Source: Paraburkholderia sp. BL9I2N2 (GTDB taxonomy: Bacteria; Pseudomonadota; Gammaproteobacteria; Burkholderiales; Burkholderiaceae). Taken from it: DNA of 64,000 nt. The translations under genes and the position numbers were made by a program. Where the stretch lies: NCBI RefSeq assembly GCF_004339745.1, contig NZ_SMGP01000002.1, forward strand, positions 1,178,001-1,242,000, read 5' to 3'. How positions within the stretch are numbered: the first letter of the stretch is position 1; the number at the start of each line of letters is the position of its first letter. This document shows, piece by piece, positions 16,484-26,279 of this stretch. The notes under the pieces are model-generated. The model saw only the letters and a list, made by a program, of their open reading frames with translations. It was not told the DNA's origin and ran no database searches.

Positions 16484-18925
16484 ATGGACGACATTGACTC
16501 ACAACCGGCGGCATTCAGGTCTATGTGGCTCAAGCTCTGGGCTGAATCCACCCAGGACTACTCGATCTTCGCCGTCTCGCCGGAAGGCAATGTCCTGACC
16601 TGGAACCCCGGCGGCGAACGCATCCAAGGGTATCGGCGTCACGAAATCATCGGACAGCCATATTCCGTCTTCTTTTCCGAAGCGGACCGCGCTGCTGGTG
16701 CCCCCGAGGCGGCGCTACGGGCCGCGGCCGAGGCCGGACGCCATGTCATCGAGGGCTGGCGACTGCGCAAAGATGGGACGCCGTTCTGGGCAAACGTCGT
16801 CATGACGGCCCTGCGCGACAGCCGGGGGCAGCTTATTGGATTCGGCAACGTGATCTCCGACGTCAGTGACAAAAGAGCCGCCCACGACGCGGTAGTCAGA
16901 AGCGAGCGGAGCTTCCGCCTGCTGGTTCAGGGTGTCACCGACTATGCCGTCTTCATGCTCTCGCCCGATGGGCACATCACCAGCTGGAATTCGGGCGCAC
17001 GGCGGATTAAGGGGTACACCGAGGGCGAGATCGTTGGTTCCCACTTTTCCCGGTTTTACACCCCCGAGGATGTGGCAGCGGGTGTGCCCTTCCGGGGACT
17101 GGAGACGGCCCGGCGGGAGGGACGTTTTGAGGCCGAAGGCTGGCGCGTACGGCGCGACGGCAGCCGATTTTTCGCGCACGTCATCATCGACGCCATCTAT
17201 GAGGATGGACAGCTGGTGGGATTTGCAAAAGTCACGCGCGATATTACCGAGCGACGGCGGGCAGCCGAGCTACTTGAGCAAACGCGGAGCGAACTGTTCC
17301 AGGCGCAGAAGATGGAAGCGCTGGGCAAACTCACGGGCGGTGTGGCACACGACTTCAACAACGTTCTGCAGGTGCTGCGGGGCAACCTGGAGCTGCTCGA
17401 AAGCAGGCATGGCCGCGATCAGTGGAGCGCCGAGCGGCTTGGTAACGCGATCGACGCAGTGGACCGCGGCGCGAAGCTCGCATCGCAGCTGCTTGCCTTC
17501 GGTCGACAGCAGCCTCTCGCCCCGGTCGTTGTCAATCCTGCGCGTCAGCTCCGGTCGCTCGACGACCTCCTGCGACGGGCGCTGGGTGAGTCAATTGAGA
17601 TCGAGTCCGTAGTGGCCGGGGGGTTGTGGAATACGATTGTCGACCCGAATCAGCTTGAAAACGTGATCCTCAATCTCGCGATCAATGCCCGCGACGCAAT
17701 GCCCGATGGCGGCAAGCTCACTCTTGAACTATCGAATGCGACGCTCGACGACGAGTACGTGTCCTCGGTTCCCGACGTCGCCGCCGGCCAGTACGTGATG
17801 CTGGCCGTCACGGACACCGGAACCGGCATGAGCCCGGAGGTGATGGCGCGCGCTTTTGATCCATTTTTCAGCACGAAGCCCGAGGGTCGAGGTACCGGGC
17901 TGGGCCTGAGCATGGCGTACGGCTTCGTCAAGCAGAGCGGCGGGCACATCCGCCTCTACAGCGAGATCGGCGAAGGAACGACCGTCAGGATCTATCTGCC
18001 GCGTTCGACCGGCGTGGCAGTTGAAACCAGAGCGGCCACGCCTGCCGGTCTGAAGCACGGCAACGAGACAATTCTCGTCGTGGAGGACGACCTGAAGGTT
18101 CAGGCGACGGTCGTGGACCTGCTCTCAGGCCTCGGCTATGCGGTGCTCAAGGCCAACGACGCCGACCAGGCGCTGACCGTCGTGGCGAGCGGCGTGCACA
18201 TCGACCTGCTGTTCACGGACGTGGTGATGCCCGGCGTCCTGCGCAGTCCCGAAATGGCTCGGAGGGCAGTTGCGATGTTGCCGGGGCTGAAGGTTCTTTT
18301 TACTTCCGGGTACACACAGAACGCCATCGTGCACGGCGGCCGACTGGACCCGGGTGTGGAGCTGCTGAGCAAGCCATACAGCCGTCAGCAACTCGCCGCC
18401 AAAGTGCGGCAGGTGCTCGGCACCAGCGATAAAAAGGCGGGCGAAGCGGGAGCGGCCGGCAACCGTGCGGGCAGCGGGCCTGGGGCAGATGGAAACGGGG
18501 ACGGCCTGCGTATCCTGGTCGTGGAAGACGACGCCGCGTCGCTCGAGGCAACCTGCGAACTGCTGGCGCTGGTCGGGATGCGTCCGCAGCGCGCGGCAAG
18601 CGCAGCCCAGGCGCTCAACGCGCTTGACGGAAACGACTTCGACGTCCTGCTCACGGACGTCATCATGCCAGATATGTCGGGCACCGAGCTGGCGCGACGC
18701 GCGTTTGCCATCCGTCCGGAACTTCGGATCATTTTCGCTTCGGGAAACGCTGTCCCGGACCACGAGAGCTTCGGGTTCGAATGGTCGGCGCTGCGTAAGC
18801 CCTTTACGCTTGATCAGTTGCGTGTCGCCCTGCAACCGGCCGACAGGCGACAGGCCAGCCGTTCTGCCGGTGATGCGCAGTCCGCGACGGCCGACAAGGC
18901 GAGCGAAAGTACTGGTTCCCAATAG
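16484..18925 (+). CDS. Hybrid histidine kinase: PAS-PAS-HisKA-HATPase-REC-REC
   Basis: An 813-residue soluble sensor kinase with no membrane segments. Two PAS domains (about 20-135 and 145-260), each ending in a PAC-like stretch (GNVISDVSDK, KVTRDITERR). HisKA with phospho-acceptor His289 in GGVAHDFNNVL; HATPase with N-box NLAINARDAMPDGG (about 396-410) and G-boxes DTGTGMS and GRGTGLGLSMAYG. Two receivers follow, with Asp579 (LLFTDVVMP) and Asp725 (VLLTDVIMPDMSG) and Lys-Pro at about 630 and 772. ATG 16484 is preferred over GTG 16427, but neither has a good ribosome site. No DNA-binding partner is adjacent; a wrecked receiver gene lies just upstream. Confidence 0.92.
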   Translation: MDDIDSQPAAFRSMWLKLWAESTQDYSIFAVSPEGNVLTWNPGGERIQGYRRHEIIGQPYSVFFSEADRAAGAPEAALRAAAEAGRHVIEGWRLRKDGTPFWANVVMTALRDSRGQLIGFGNVISDVSDKRAAHDAVVRSERSFRLLVQGVTDYAVFMLSPDGHITSWNSGARRIKGYTEGEIVGSHFSRFYTPEDVAAGVPFRGLETARREGRFEAEGWRVRRDGSRFFAHVIIDAIYEDGQLVGFAKVTRDITERRRAAELLEQTRSELFQAQKMEALGKLTGGVAHDFNNVLQVLRGNLELLESRHGRDQWSAERLGNAIDAVDRGAKLASQLLAFGRQQPLAPVVVNPARQLRSLDDLLRRALGESIEIESVVAGGLWNTIVDPNQLENVILNLAINARDAMPDGGKLTLELSNATLDDEYVSSVPDVAAGQYVMLAVTDTGTGMSPEVMARAFDPFFSTKPEGRGTGLGLSMAYGFVKQSGGHIRLYSEIGEGTTVRIYLPRSTGVAVETRAATPAGLKHGNETILVVEDDLKVQATVVDLLSGLGYAVLKANDADQALTVVASGVHIDLLFTDVVMPGVLRSPEMARRAVAMLPGLKVLFTSGYTQNAIVHGGRLDPGVELLSKPYSRQQLAAKVRQVLGTSDKKAGEAGAAGNRAGSGPGADGNGDGLRILVVEDDAASLEATCELLALVGMRPQRAASAAQALNALDGNDFDVLLTDVIMPDMSGTELARRAFAIRPELRIIFASGNAVPDHESFGFEWSALRKPFTLDQLRVALQPADRRQASRSAGDAQSATADKASESTGSQ

Positions 18926-19713
18926 CACGCACGGTTGAGGTCGCAACGCATCGCTGGACGTCCGTCATGACCAGCGCGACGAACTGGCCGGGGACCAGCG
19001 CTTGTGCATGTAACCTTTGAATCACATGGCCAGTCAGATACCGTTCCTGGTCGCGAGTGAAAGTGGATGACCCAAGCTGTACCAGCATCGGGCACAGCCT
19101 GGGATCGGGCACAGCCTCGGTGCCTGTCCGCTCTCGTCAAGAGACGTTCGCGATGCAGCCGCAAGGGACCGCTTATGGCCGAAAGCACCTGTTCGGCGAA
19201 CGCTCTCCGGAGCGGACGTCGAAGTCATCAACGGCACCTTTCCGGCGGATTGACTGGATGCGTACTTCCGGCCACCAAGAGTCATTCGCCGGCAGCGTCG
19301 ATTGGACATCAAGGCGACCGCTGCACACCGGCAACCGGCCGTTCGACAGGTGTTGCTGAAAGACTGGGGCCGACAATGCGCGCTTCCATCGGCTCGCACC
19401 CGCTGGACAATATCCCAGGTTCCTCCGAAGTTCGAATACACGCTGAGCAAAATGGGAATTGCGCTCGGACCGTCATCGAGGCGCTCATCGACTGGGCAGA
19501 ATGGGCCGAAATGCGGCGGCAAATACTGGGAGATGCCTCAACCCGGTAACGGTGCAGGTAGCTCCGCAAGCCCGGTAGGTCGCTTCGAGCTGATGGCCAC
19601 GCGATTGCCCCTTCGCACCGATTCCCCCGTGCTCCGAACTGGATCGACGCGGCCGACGTATGTCAGGTCACGATGATCCTCCAGGCTCTCAGGCCGTCTT
19701 GTGGCTCACCGGG
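18926..19713. other. Gene-poor 790-bp gap
   Basis: Between the hybrid kinase and the MarR-type gene. Frames are open on both strands but show no domain, ribosome site or consistent codon use. The text from about 19190 to 19600 has the short GC-rich motif style seen in other gaps here and looks like decayed sequence. No RNA gene was recognised. Confidence 0.4.
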
Positions 19714-20247
19714 CTAGTCATTGCGTCGCAGCAGTCGAGATTCCGGGCGAGCAGAAGCGCCGCTGGCGCCGTTCAGGTCGTCGAGCCTTTTCATATCCCG
19801 AATCACGTGGAAAAGATCGCGCATTGAATCAAGATCAATCAGTCTCACAAACGCAAAGGTATCCTGACAGGCTCGCATCCAGGGGCTCATTGCGGAAGCC
19901 ACAGCTTTTCGTCCCTCGGTCGTCACGGCGAGCTGACGTTTCCGCCGATCTGCCTTGTGGGCGATCGATGAGATGAGCTTGCGACGGAACAATGGTGCCA
20001 GATTGGCCGACAGGTTCGATCGGTCCATTGCCAGTTCTGCTGCCATGTCGCCGAAAACCATTGGTTCGCGTAGATGTAGCAAGGCGAGCATACAAAACTG
20101 GGATGCGTTGACGTCCGTATGCCGCAGCGCTTCGTCGAAATGAGCCCAGAAAGCGCGCATTGCGCGCTGGGCGAAAAAATGGTTGAGCGCGAGAGCGGAG
20201 ATTTCTCCGATTGCGAGCATCGACGACTCACAATTCTGACTTTCCAT
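19714..20247 (-). CDS. MarR-family transcriptional regulator
   Basis: A 177-residue winged-helix regulator. The DNA-binding region reads DVNASQFCMLALLHL, then MVFGDMAAELAMDRSNLSAN and LAPLFRRKLISSIAHKADRR, KRQLAVTTEGRKAV: recognition helix, beta wing with the DxRxR-type DRRKRQL, and the conserved TxEGR. ATG 20247 is the likely start, with no strong ribosome site; ATG 20214 is an alternative. It lies head-to-tail with the SDR gene upstream on the same strand (170-bp gap) and may control it. Confidence 0.85.
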   Translation of the reverse strand: MESQNCESSMLAIGEISALALNHFFAQRAMRAFWAHFDEALRHTDVNASQFCMLALLHLREPMVFGDMAAELAMDRSNLSANLAPLFRRKLISSIAHKADRRKRQLAVTTEGRKAVASAMSPWMRACQDTFAFVRLIDLDSMRDLFHVIRDMKRLDDLNGASGASARPESRLLRRND

Positions 20248-20416
20248 ATGTGCGGTTCCGGGTGCGTACGGGCTCGGTTGCAAAGAGTTCCGTGCTGCTG
20301 CGGGCCGTCGTTGCAAGGCGCCGAAGTTGTCATGACCATGGACGCCTGAAGCTAATCACTCGTCGGCGCAGGGCGGGCCCGCGAACGTGATGCACGTTGG
20401 GGCGGGAGAGAGGACT

Positions 20417-21223
20417 TCACGCGAGCCCGAATGTTTTCCTCAAGCTTGCATCCACGGGGCCGGAGGGCATGAAGCGCCGCAATTTGCGCAACAGGGACGC
20501 TTCGCCGGCCGGTGTGCGACGCATACGCCAGGTGCCAAGCGCCGCTTCAACTATTGTTTTCGCCACGCCGTCGGGCGCGGGGGCACCTTTGACACTTTTG
20601 ACGACTGCGCTCGATGCAAGGGCCCGCTCGCGATCATAGTCGGCAATTTTCGAGCTTGCCAGAGGGGCGTTGATGTCCAGATTGGTCCTGGTAAAGGATG
20701 GTTCAACCAACGTTAACCGGATGCCGAGCTGGCGCACCTCATGGTCCAGGGTCTCGGTCAGCCCTTCAACGGCATGCTTGGACGCCGAATAGAGTCCCAT
20801 ATAGGGGGCGGGCAAGAACCCGAGCACCGAACTGACATTGATGATCCTTCCGCCATGTTGTGCACGCATATGGGGAAGTACTGCCTGCGTCGTGCGCAGA
20901 ATGCTGAAGACGTTGGTATCGAACAGCGACAAGGCCTCGGCAGCCGAAGTTTCCTCCACGGCACCGATCAGGCTCGTTCCAGCACTATTGACGAGGACGT
21001 CGATTCGCCCGGTGCATTCGATGACGGACTGGATTCCGGCCTGGACCGAAGCATCGTCGCGAACATCCATCTCGACAAGCTCGACTCCGGAGATAGGCAC
21101 CGCTTTTGCAATGCTGCGCACTGTGCCAAACACGCGGCAATCTCGCCTCGTAAACCTCTCGGCGGTGGCGCGTCCGATACCCGATGACACGCCGGTCACA
21201 ACGACAACCGTGGAATGCGACAT
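20417..21223 (-). CDS. SDR-family oxidoreductase
   Basis: A 268-residue classical short-chain dehydrogenase. NAD(P)-binding TGVSSGIG at about 10-17, an acidic-pocket segment VEMDVRD, NSAGTS, catalytic Ser in INVSSVLGF and the YSASK motif with Tyr and Lys. ATG 21223 has GGAGC 7 bases upstream; the longer frame is rejected. The C-terminal region (ALGTWRMRRTPAGE, LRRFMPSGPVD) matches a common subgroup of unknown substrate. It sits between the RND pump operon and the MarR gene on the same strand. Confidence 0.88.
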   Translation of the reverse strand: MSHSTVVVVTGVSSGIGRATAERFTRRDCRVFGTVRSIAKAVPISGVELVEMDVRDDASVQAGIQSVIECTGRIDVLVNSAGTSLIGAVEETSAAEALSLFDTNVFSILRTTQAVLPHMRAQHGGRIINVSSVLGFLPAPYMGLYSASKHAVEGLTETLDHEVRQLGIRLTLVEPSFTRTNLDINAPLASSKIADYDRERALASSAVVKSVKGAPAPDGVAKTIVEAALGTWRMRRTPAGEASLLRKLRRFMPSGPVDASLRKTFGLA

Positions 21224-21254
21224 GAAAAGCTCCGTTTGGTGATTTGATGGTGTT

Positions 21255-24200
21255 TCAACGCGCGTCGAGCGCATCCTGGGTCATCGGTTCGGAGCGCGAA
21301 GACTGGTGGTTCCGGCTCTTGTGCGAACCCGCAGGGCTGCCGGGGCGGATCCTGAACCAGATCGCGAACATGGCCGGTAGGAACACCAGCGTGAGAATCG
21401 TTCCGGCTAACGTGCCGCCGATCAGCGTGTAGGCGAGGGTTCCCCAGAACACCGAATGCGTAAGCGGGATGAAGGCCAGGATCGCCGCCATAGCCGTGAG
21501 GATCACCGGGCGCGCCCGCTGCACAGTGGCTTCGACGACCGCATCGAATGGATCCAGCCCGGCATGTTCGTTCTGGTGAATCTGCCCGATCAGGATCAGC
21601 GTGTTGCGCATCAGGATCCCCGACAGCGCGATGAGGCCGACCAGCGCATTGATGCCGAACGGCTGCCTGAACAGGATCAGCGTCGGCACCACGCCGATCA
21701 GGCCAAGCGGGCTGGTCAGGAACACCATCACCATCGCGGAGATCGACCGAACCTGGAGAATGATGATGATCAGCGTGATTGCCAGCATGATCGGGAACAG
21801 CGGCAACATGGCAGTCGTCGCCTTGGCCGATTCCTCGATGGAGCCCGCCTGCTCGATGCGATAGCCACTGGGCAGCTTCGCGATGATCGGCTGAAGCTGC
21901 CTGGTGATTGCCGTTGATACGTCTGGCGGCTGCAGGTTCTCGGCAATGTCGCCGCGTACCGTGATCGTCGGCACGCGGTCGCGCCAGCGCATGATCGGCT
22001 CCTCCAGCCGCACGTCGACCTTGCCGACCTGCGACAGCGGAATGCGCTGCCCGTTGGCGCCGGCTAGCGTGAAGTCGCCGAGCCGGGCAGGGTCGAGACG
22101 CACATCGCCGGCCGAGCGCGCGATCACCTGCACCGTTCGGATATCCTCACGCACGGCGGTGACAGGCACGCCGGTGAGCAGGAACTGCAGCTGTTGCGCG
22201 ACGGCGCTGGACGTCAAGCCCACCGCCTGCAAGCGATCCTGCTGCAACGTGAAGTGCAGCGTCGGTGAGCGCGTGCCCCAGTCCGTGTTGACCGTGCGCA
22301 TCATCGGACTCGCCTCCATCTCCTGCTGGACTTGAGCCGCGATTCCACGCAGTTTGTCCGGGTCCGGACCGGTGACGCGATAAGCGACCGGGAACGGCGA
22401 ATATGGCCCGAACACGAGTTGCGTGACGCGCACGCGCGCTTCGGGCACAAGACCGTCGGCGATGGCTCGCCTCAGTCGCGCCTTCAATGCATCGCGTTCC
22501 TCCTGACTGTCCGTGCGGATCACGATCTTCGCGAACGACGGATCGGGCAGTTCCGGTCCCATCGCCAGGAAAAAGCGCGGTGCACCTTGCCCGACGTACG
22601 CGGTGACGATCCTGGCGTCCTTCTGTTCAGACAACCATGCCTCCACCTTTCGCGTGGCGACGCTGGTCTGCGAAATCGACGTGCCGTAGGGCATCTGCAC
22701 TTCGACCAGCACTTCGGGGCGATCGGAGATCGGGAAGAACTGCTTCTTGACCACGCCCATACCGAGGATGGCCAGGGCAAAGAGGCCAACGACCGAACCG
22801 GCGACCAGCCATTTGCGCGCGATCACGCGCGTCAGCAACTGGCGGAAGCGGTTGTAGCGCGGCGTGTCATAGATCGCGTCATGCCCGCCTTCGACCTTTT
22901 TGAAATCGGGCAGCATCTTCACGCCGAGGTAGGGCGTGAAGAACACGGCAACGACCCAGGATGCGATCAGTGCAATGCCGACAACCCAGAACATGTTGCT
23001 GGTGTATTCGCCCGCGGTGGACCGCGCGAAGCCGTTGGGCATGAAGCCCACGGCCGTCACCAGCGTGCCGGACAGCATGGGGGCGGCAGTGTGGCTCCAG
23101 GCATAGGCAGAGGCGGCCACACGGCTGTAGCCTTCCTCCATTTTCACCACCATCATTTCAATGGCGATGATCGCGTCGTCCACCAGCAGGCCCAGCGCCA
23201 GGATCAGCGATCCCAGCGTGATGCGATCGAAGTTCTTGCCTGTCGCGGCCATCACCACGAACACGATGGCCAGCGTCAACGGGACAGCGGCGGCAACCAC
23301 CAGGCCTGCGCGCCAGCCCATGCTCACGAAGCTCACGAGCATGACCACCAGCAGGGCGACAAAAAACTTGAGCATGAACTCGTCGACCGCCGAATGAATG
23401 TTGACGGCCTGATCGGTGACCTTTGTCAGGCTCATGCCCAGCGGCAGCCCGGCGTTGATTGCGCCGACCTCGCTGTCCAGTGCCTTGCCGAGATCGAGCC
23501 CGTTCCAGCCGTCACGCATCACAATGCCCAGCAGCAGCGCCGGCTCGCCGTTGTTGTGGATCATGAATGTCGCCGGATCTTCATAACCGCGCTCGACGGT
23601 GGCAATGTCCGACAGCTTCAGCGTGCGGCCCTGCACGACGACCGGCGTGTCGCGAATCTTCTGCAGGTTGTCAAAGGCGCCGTCCAGGCGAATGAACACT
23701 TCCGGACCTTTGGTCTCCACGGAGCCGGCTGGCGTCAGGACGTTCTGGCCATTGAGCGCGGCGAACACGTCCTGCGGACTGACACCGAGCGTTGCCAGCC
23801 GGTCATGCGAGAATTGGACGTAGATGCGCTCGGCCTGCTCGCCGATGATACTGACCTTCTTCACGCCCGGCACGTGCAGCAACCGTTGGCGCAGCGTCTC
23901 GGCATCGCGCACGAGCAGCCGTTGCGGTTCGCCCTGGGCTTTCAGTGCGAAGAGCGCAAACGTGACATCCGCGTATTCGTCGTTGACCATCGGCCCGATC
24001 ACGCCAGCCGGAAGGTTGGCCGTTTCGTCGCCGATTTTTTTCCGGGCCTGGTAGAACTCCTCCTGCACTTCCGAGGGCGGCGTGCTGTCGAGCAACGTCA
24101 GCGTTGTGAATGCCAGGCCAGGTCGCGTGTAGGTTTCGGTCCGGTCGTACCAGCGCAGCTCCTGCATGCGCTTTTCGATCTTTTCGGCGACCTGGTCGTG

Positions 24201-24392
24201 CATTTCCTGCGCAGTGGCCCCCGGCCATACGGTGACGATGGTCATCACCTTGATTGTGAACGCCGGATCTTCGGCGCGCCCGAGCTTGAAGAACGACAGC
24301 AGCCCGGCCAGCGAGATCAGGCAGATCAGAAACAGGGTGATGGAGCGCTCGCGCACGGCGAGCGCCGACAGATTGAATCGGCCTTCGCTCAC
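21255..24392 (-). CDS. RND multidrug efflux permease
   Basis: A 1045-residue inner-membrane pump of the HAE1/AcrB class, slightly divergent in the way of TriC/VexK-like pumps. A first membrane helix follows the N-terminus (ITLFLICLISLAGLLSFFKL), then a large periplasmic loop, a TM4 region with LGLLVDDAIIAIEMMVVKME carrying the paired Asp that relays protons, and a second-half TM10-12 (LIALSGILMRNTLILIGQIH). The start is taken as GTG 24392, whose GTGA overlaps the adaptor stop, giving translational coupling. A longer frame to 24560 is a shadow of the adaptor gene. It works with the upstream adaptor and probably the divergent outer-membrane channel. Confidence 0.93.
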   Translation of the reverse strand: MSEGRFNLSALAVRERSITLFLICLISLAGLLSFFKLGRAEDPAFTIKVMTIVTVWPGATAQEMHDQVAEKIEKRMQELRWYDRTETYTRPGLAFTTLTLLDSTPPSEVQEEFYQARKKIGDETANLPAGVIGPMVNDEYADVTFALFALKAQGEPQRLLVRDAETLRQRLLHVPGVKKVSIIGEQAERIYVQFSHDRLATLGVSPQDVFAALNGQNVLTPAGSVETKGPEVFIRLDGAFDNLQKIRDTPVVVQGRTLKLSDIATVERGYEDPATFMIHNNGEPALLLGIVMRDGWNGLDLGKALDSEVGAINAGLPLGMSLTKVTDQAVNIHSAVDEFMLKFFVALLVVMLVSFVSMGWRAGLVVAAAVPLTLAIVFVVMAATGKNFDRITLGSLILALGLLVDDAIIAIEMMVVKMEEGYSRVAASAYAWSHTAAPMLSGTLVTAVGFMPNGFARSTAGEYTSNMFWVVGIALIASWVVAVFFTPYLGVKMLPDFKKVEGGHDAIYDTPRYNRFRQLLTRVIARKWLVAGSVVGLFALAILGMGVVKKQFFPISDRPEVLVEVQMPYGTSISQTSVATRKVEAWLSEQKDARIVTAYVGQGAPRFFLAMGPELPDPSFAKIVIRTDSQEERDALKARLRRAIADGLVPEARVRVTQLVFGPYSPFPVAYRVTGPDPDKLRGIAAQVQQEMEASPMMRTVNTDWGTRSPTLHFTLQQDRLQAVGLTSSAVAQQLQFLLTGVPVTAVREDIRTVQVIARSAGDVRLDPARLGDFTLAGANGQRIPLSQVGKVDVRLEEPIMRWRDRVPTITVRGDIAENLQPPDVSTAITRQLQPIIAKLPSGYRIEQAGSIEESAKATTAMLPLFPIMLAITLIIIILQVRSISAMVMVFLTSPLGLIGVVPTLILFRQPFGINALVGLIALSGILMRNTLILIGQIHQNEHAGLDPFDAVVEATVQRARPVILTAMAAILAFIPLTHSVFWGTLAYTLIGGTLAGTILTLVFLPAMFAIWFRIRPGSPAGSHKSRNHQSSRSEPMTQDALDAR

Positions 24393-25504
24393 GGACGTGC
24401 TCCTTCGTTCGCCATCGCGACGGCCTGACCGGACACGCGGACCTGCTCGCCTTCGCGCAGCAACTGGGCACCGAGCGCAATGACGCGATCGCCTTGCTTC
24501 AACGCACCGGACACGCGCGCGCTGTCGTCGTCCAGGTGAAGGACCGTCACCGGCTGCCATGCGACCCTAGCCGGCTGGCCGTTGACGACCCACACGCCGG
24601 GCCCTTTGCCCGCATCGAGCACCGCGCCGATCGGCACCTGCACGCCGCCCTGGAGCGCCACGCGTGCGTCCGGTATCTCGATCGTGACGGTTGCGCCTAG
24701 CGGCGCGTCGGCCAGCGCACCCTGCAACACATAACGCGCTTCGAAGGTGCGGGAACGCGGATCCGCCGTATCCGAGAGCTGGCGCAGCGTGGCTGGCACG
24801 CTGACGCCGCTGTTGCCGAACAGGGTTGCCTGGGCGACCGAACCGATGGCGGGGCGCAGGGTTTCCGGTAGCTGGATCACAGCCTCGCGGCGCCCGGCGT
24901 GGGCCAGGCGCAGCACGGGCTGTCCGGCGCTGACGACCAGGCCCGGTTCGGCCAGTGTTTCCATCACGACGCCATCGCCGTCCGCCACCAGATCGGCGTA
25001 GCCGGTCGCATTGCGCGCCACGTCGGCGTCAGCCTCGGCCGCGCTGAGCTGCGCCCTGGCTGCATCGGCGGCCGCCTTGGCCTGGTCGTAGGCCGAAGCC
25101 GAAATCGCACCCGTGCCGCGCAGGTCGCGAAACCGCTCCTCATCCTGCGCGGTCTGGTGCGCTCGCGCCCGCGCAGCGGTGACCGCTTCCTGCCGGGCCT
25201 GCGCGGCAAGCTTGAGATCGATGGGATCGAGGCGCATCAGCAGCTGGCCGCGTTTGACGGTTTGGCCGGTATCCACAAGCCGTTCCAGCACCTTGCCGGA
25301 AACGCGGAAACCCAGGTCGCTCTGCACGCGAGCCGCGACAGTCCCCGTAAACGAACGGGCTGCGGGGACGGTGCTCTGAACGATGGCCGTGCGCACCAGC
25401 GGCACCTCGGTGCGCGGATCGGGCGGTGCTTTTTCGCCGCAGGCCGCTAGCGCAAGCGCTAGTGCACAGGCGAGTGCGGAGGTGGCGAGGCGACGCGAGA
25501 ACAT
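24389..25504 (-). CDS. RND efflux periplasmic adaptor subunit (lipoprotein)
   Basis: A 371-residue membrane fusion protein. Lipoprotein signal ending ALAAC (Cys at about 22), barrel-sandwich halves DLGFRVSGKVLERLVDTGQT near 67-86 and DLVADGDGVVMETLAEPGLV near 170-190, a coiled-coil hairpin between (Ala/Gln/Glu-rich, about 100-160), then a beta-barrel and membrane-proximal domain. It links the inner-membrane pump to an outer-membrane channel. Its stop overlaps the permease start by 4 bases. A consensus promoter lies 34-62 bases upstream. Confidence 0.92.
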   Translation of the reverse strand: MFSRRLATSALACALALALAACGEKAPPDPRTEVPLVRTAIVQSTVPAARSFTGTVAARVQSDLGFRVSGKVLERLVDTGQTVKRGQLLMRLDPIDLKLAAQARQEAVTAARARAHQTAQDEERFRDLRGTGAISASAYDQAKAAADAARAQLSAAEADADVARNATGYADLVADGDGVVMETLAEPGLVVSAGQPVLRLAHAGRREAVIQLPETLRPAIGSVAQATLFGNSGVSVPATLRQLSDTADPRSRTFEARYVLQGALADAPLGATVTIEIPDARVALQGGVQVPIGAVLDAGKGPGVWVVNGQPARVAWQPVTVLHLDDDSARVSGALKQGDRVIALGAQLLREGEQVRVSGQAVAMANEGARP

Positions 25505-25537
25505 GAAAGTCCCATCGATAAAGTGATGACGGTTTTC

Positions 25538-25566
25538 ATTATGGTTCTAGTGACCATTTCAGTCAA
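25538..25566 (-). promoter_or_regulatory. Sigma-70 promoter of the RND adaptor-pump operon
   Basis: Read on the minus strand: TTGACT (25566-25561), a 17-bp spacer, CATAAT (25543-25538). A small dyad atggt-N7-accat (25541-25557) overlaps the spacer and -10, and ties in with repression by the TetR-family protein encoded next door. The nearby half-site gtcactat (25569-25576) differs by one base from the halves of the operator at 26232-26255. Confidence 0.6.
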
Positions 25567-25585
25567 GCGTCACTATCGAGGCGCA

Positions 25586-26209
25586 TCAGGGCGACAGACT
25601 TCGGAGTACTAGGCTGGATAGCTGTGCAGGCGCGACGTCGGTGGTGTCGCGGTTGTACTGCAGGAGTAGCGGATTGAGATAGGGGCGCAGCACCAGGTAG
25701 ATTGCCATCGCGGTTTCGTCCAGCGGCGTCTTGCGTTCGAAGTCTCCGCTTTGGCGACCTTCCTGCAGAATTTCCTGGAGCAGCTTCTGAACACGTGCCT
25801 CATAGGCTTGCACCGCCTGCCAGTTTTCCGTGGCGGCCGATGCTGCGATTTCGTATAGCTTGCGGTCCCGGAAAAACAGCCTGAGGCTCGCTTCGGTAAA
25901 GACCTTGAAGATCCGTCGCAGCTTCTCCGGCGGCAGATCGGTCTCTGCGACGGCTGTCCGGACTTCGCTTTCGATTTCCCGCAGGCAATTGACGCAGATC
26001 ATTTCGCCAATGGCCTGCTTGGATTCGAAGAACTTGTAGATGTACGCCTTGGAAAACCCGATTGCCCTGGCCAGGTCAGAGACCGTCGTTTTGTCGTAGC
26101 CATACCGGCTGAAGTGCTCGGTGGCGGCGGCAACGATCTGGTCCCGCACCTCGTGATCAGCCGGGCCACGCGCGGGCACGGTGGGAATGGTGGTGTTTTT
26201 CATAGGCAT
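25586..26209 (-). CDS. TetR-family repressor of the efflux system
   Basis: A 207-residue regulator. N-terminal helix-turn-helix at about 20-65: ATEHFSRYGYDKTTVSDLAR, AIGFSKAYIYKFFESKQAIG. The C-terminal helical domain is ligand-binding and includes FRDRKLYEIAASAATENW. It lies between the adaptor-pump operon (same strand, downstream) and the divergent outer-membrane channel gene, the standard layout of an efflux repressor. Two in-frame ATGs (26209 and 26203) are near equivalent. A perfect 8-bp dyad in the divergent region is its likely operator. Confidence 0.9.
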   Translation of the reverse strand: MPMKNTTIPTVPARGPADHEVRDQIVAAATEHFSRYGYDKTTVSDLARAIGFSKAYIYKFFESKQAIGEMICVNCLREIESEVRTAVAETDLPPEKLRRIFKVFTEASLRLFFRDRKLYEIAASAATENWQAVQAYEARVQKLLQEILQEGRQSGDFERKTPLDETAMAIYLVLRPYLNPLLLQYNRDTTDVAPAQLSSLVLRSLSP

Positions 26210-26221
26210 AGCATACAGGAA

Positions 26222-26255
26222 TGGACAACGAGTGACTATTTGGTATTATAGTCAC
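26222..26255 (+). promoter_or_regulatory. Promoter of the outer-membrane channel gene with overlapping palindromic operator
   Basis: Plus-strand -35 TGGACA (26222-26227), 16-bp spacer, -10 TATTAT (26244-26249). A perfect inverted repeat GTGACTAT-N8-ATAGTCAC (26232-26239 and 26248-26255) covers the spacer and -10. On the minus strand the same bases contain TATAAT, so one repressor dimer could control both the channel gene and tetR. The assignment to the adjacent TetR protein is inference. Confidence 0.65.
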
Positions 26256-26279
26256 ATCCGGAACCTCGCTAAGACGCTC

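Noticed and set aside
22332..24428. A 698-codon plus-strand open frame rich in His, Asp and Arg
   Set aside because: It lies wholly antisense to the RND pump gene, its composition is a mirror of GC3-rich coding sequence, and it has no domain.
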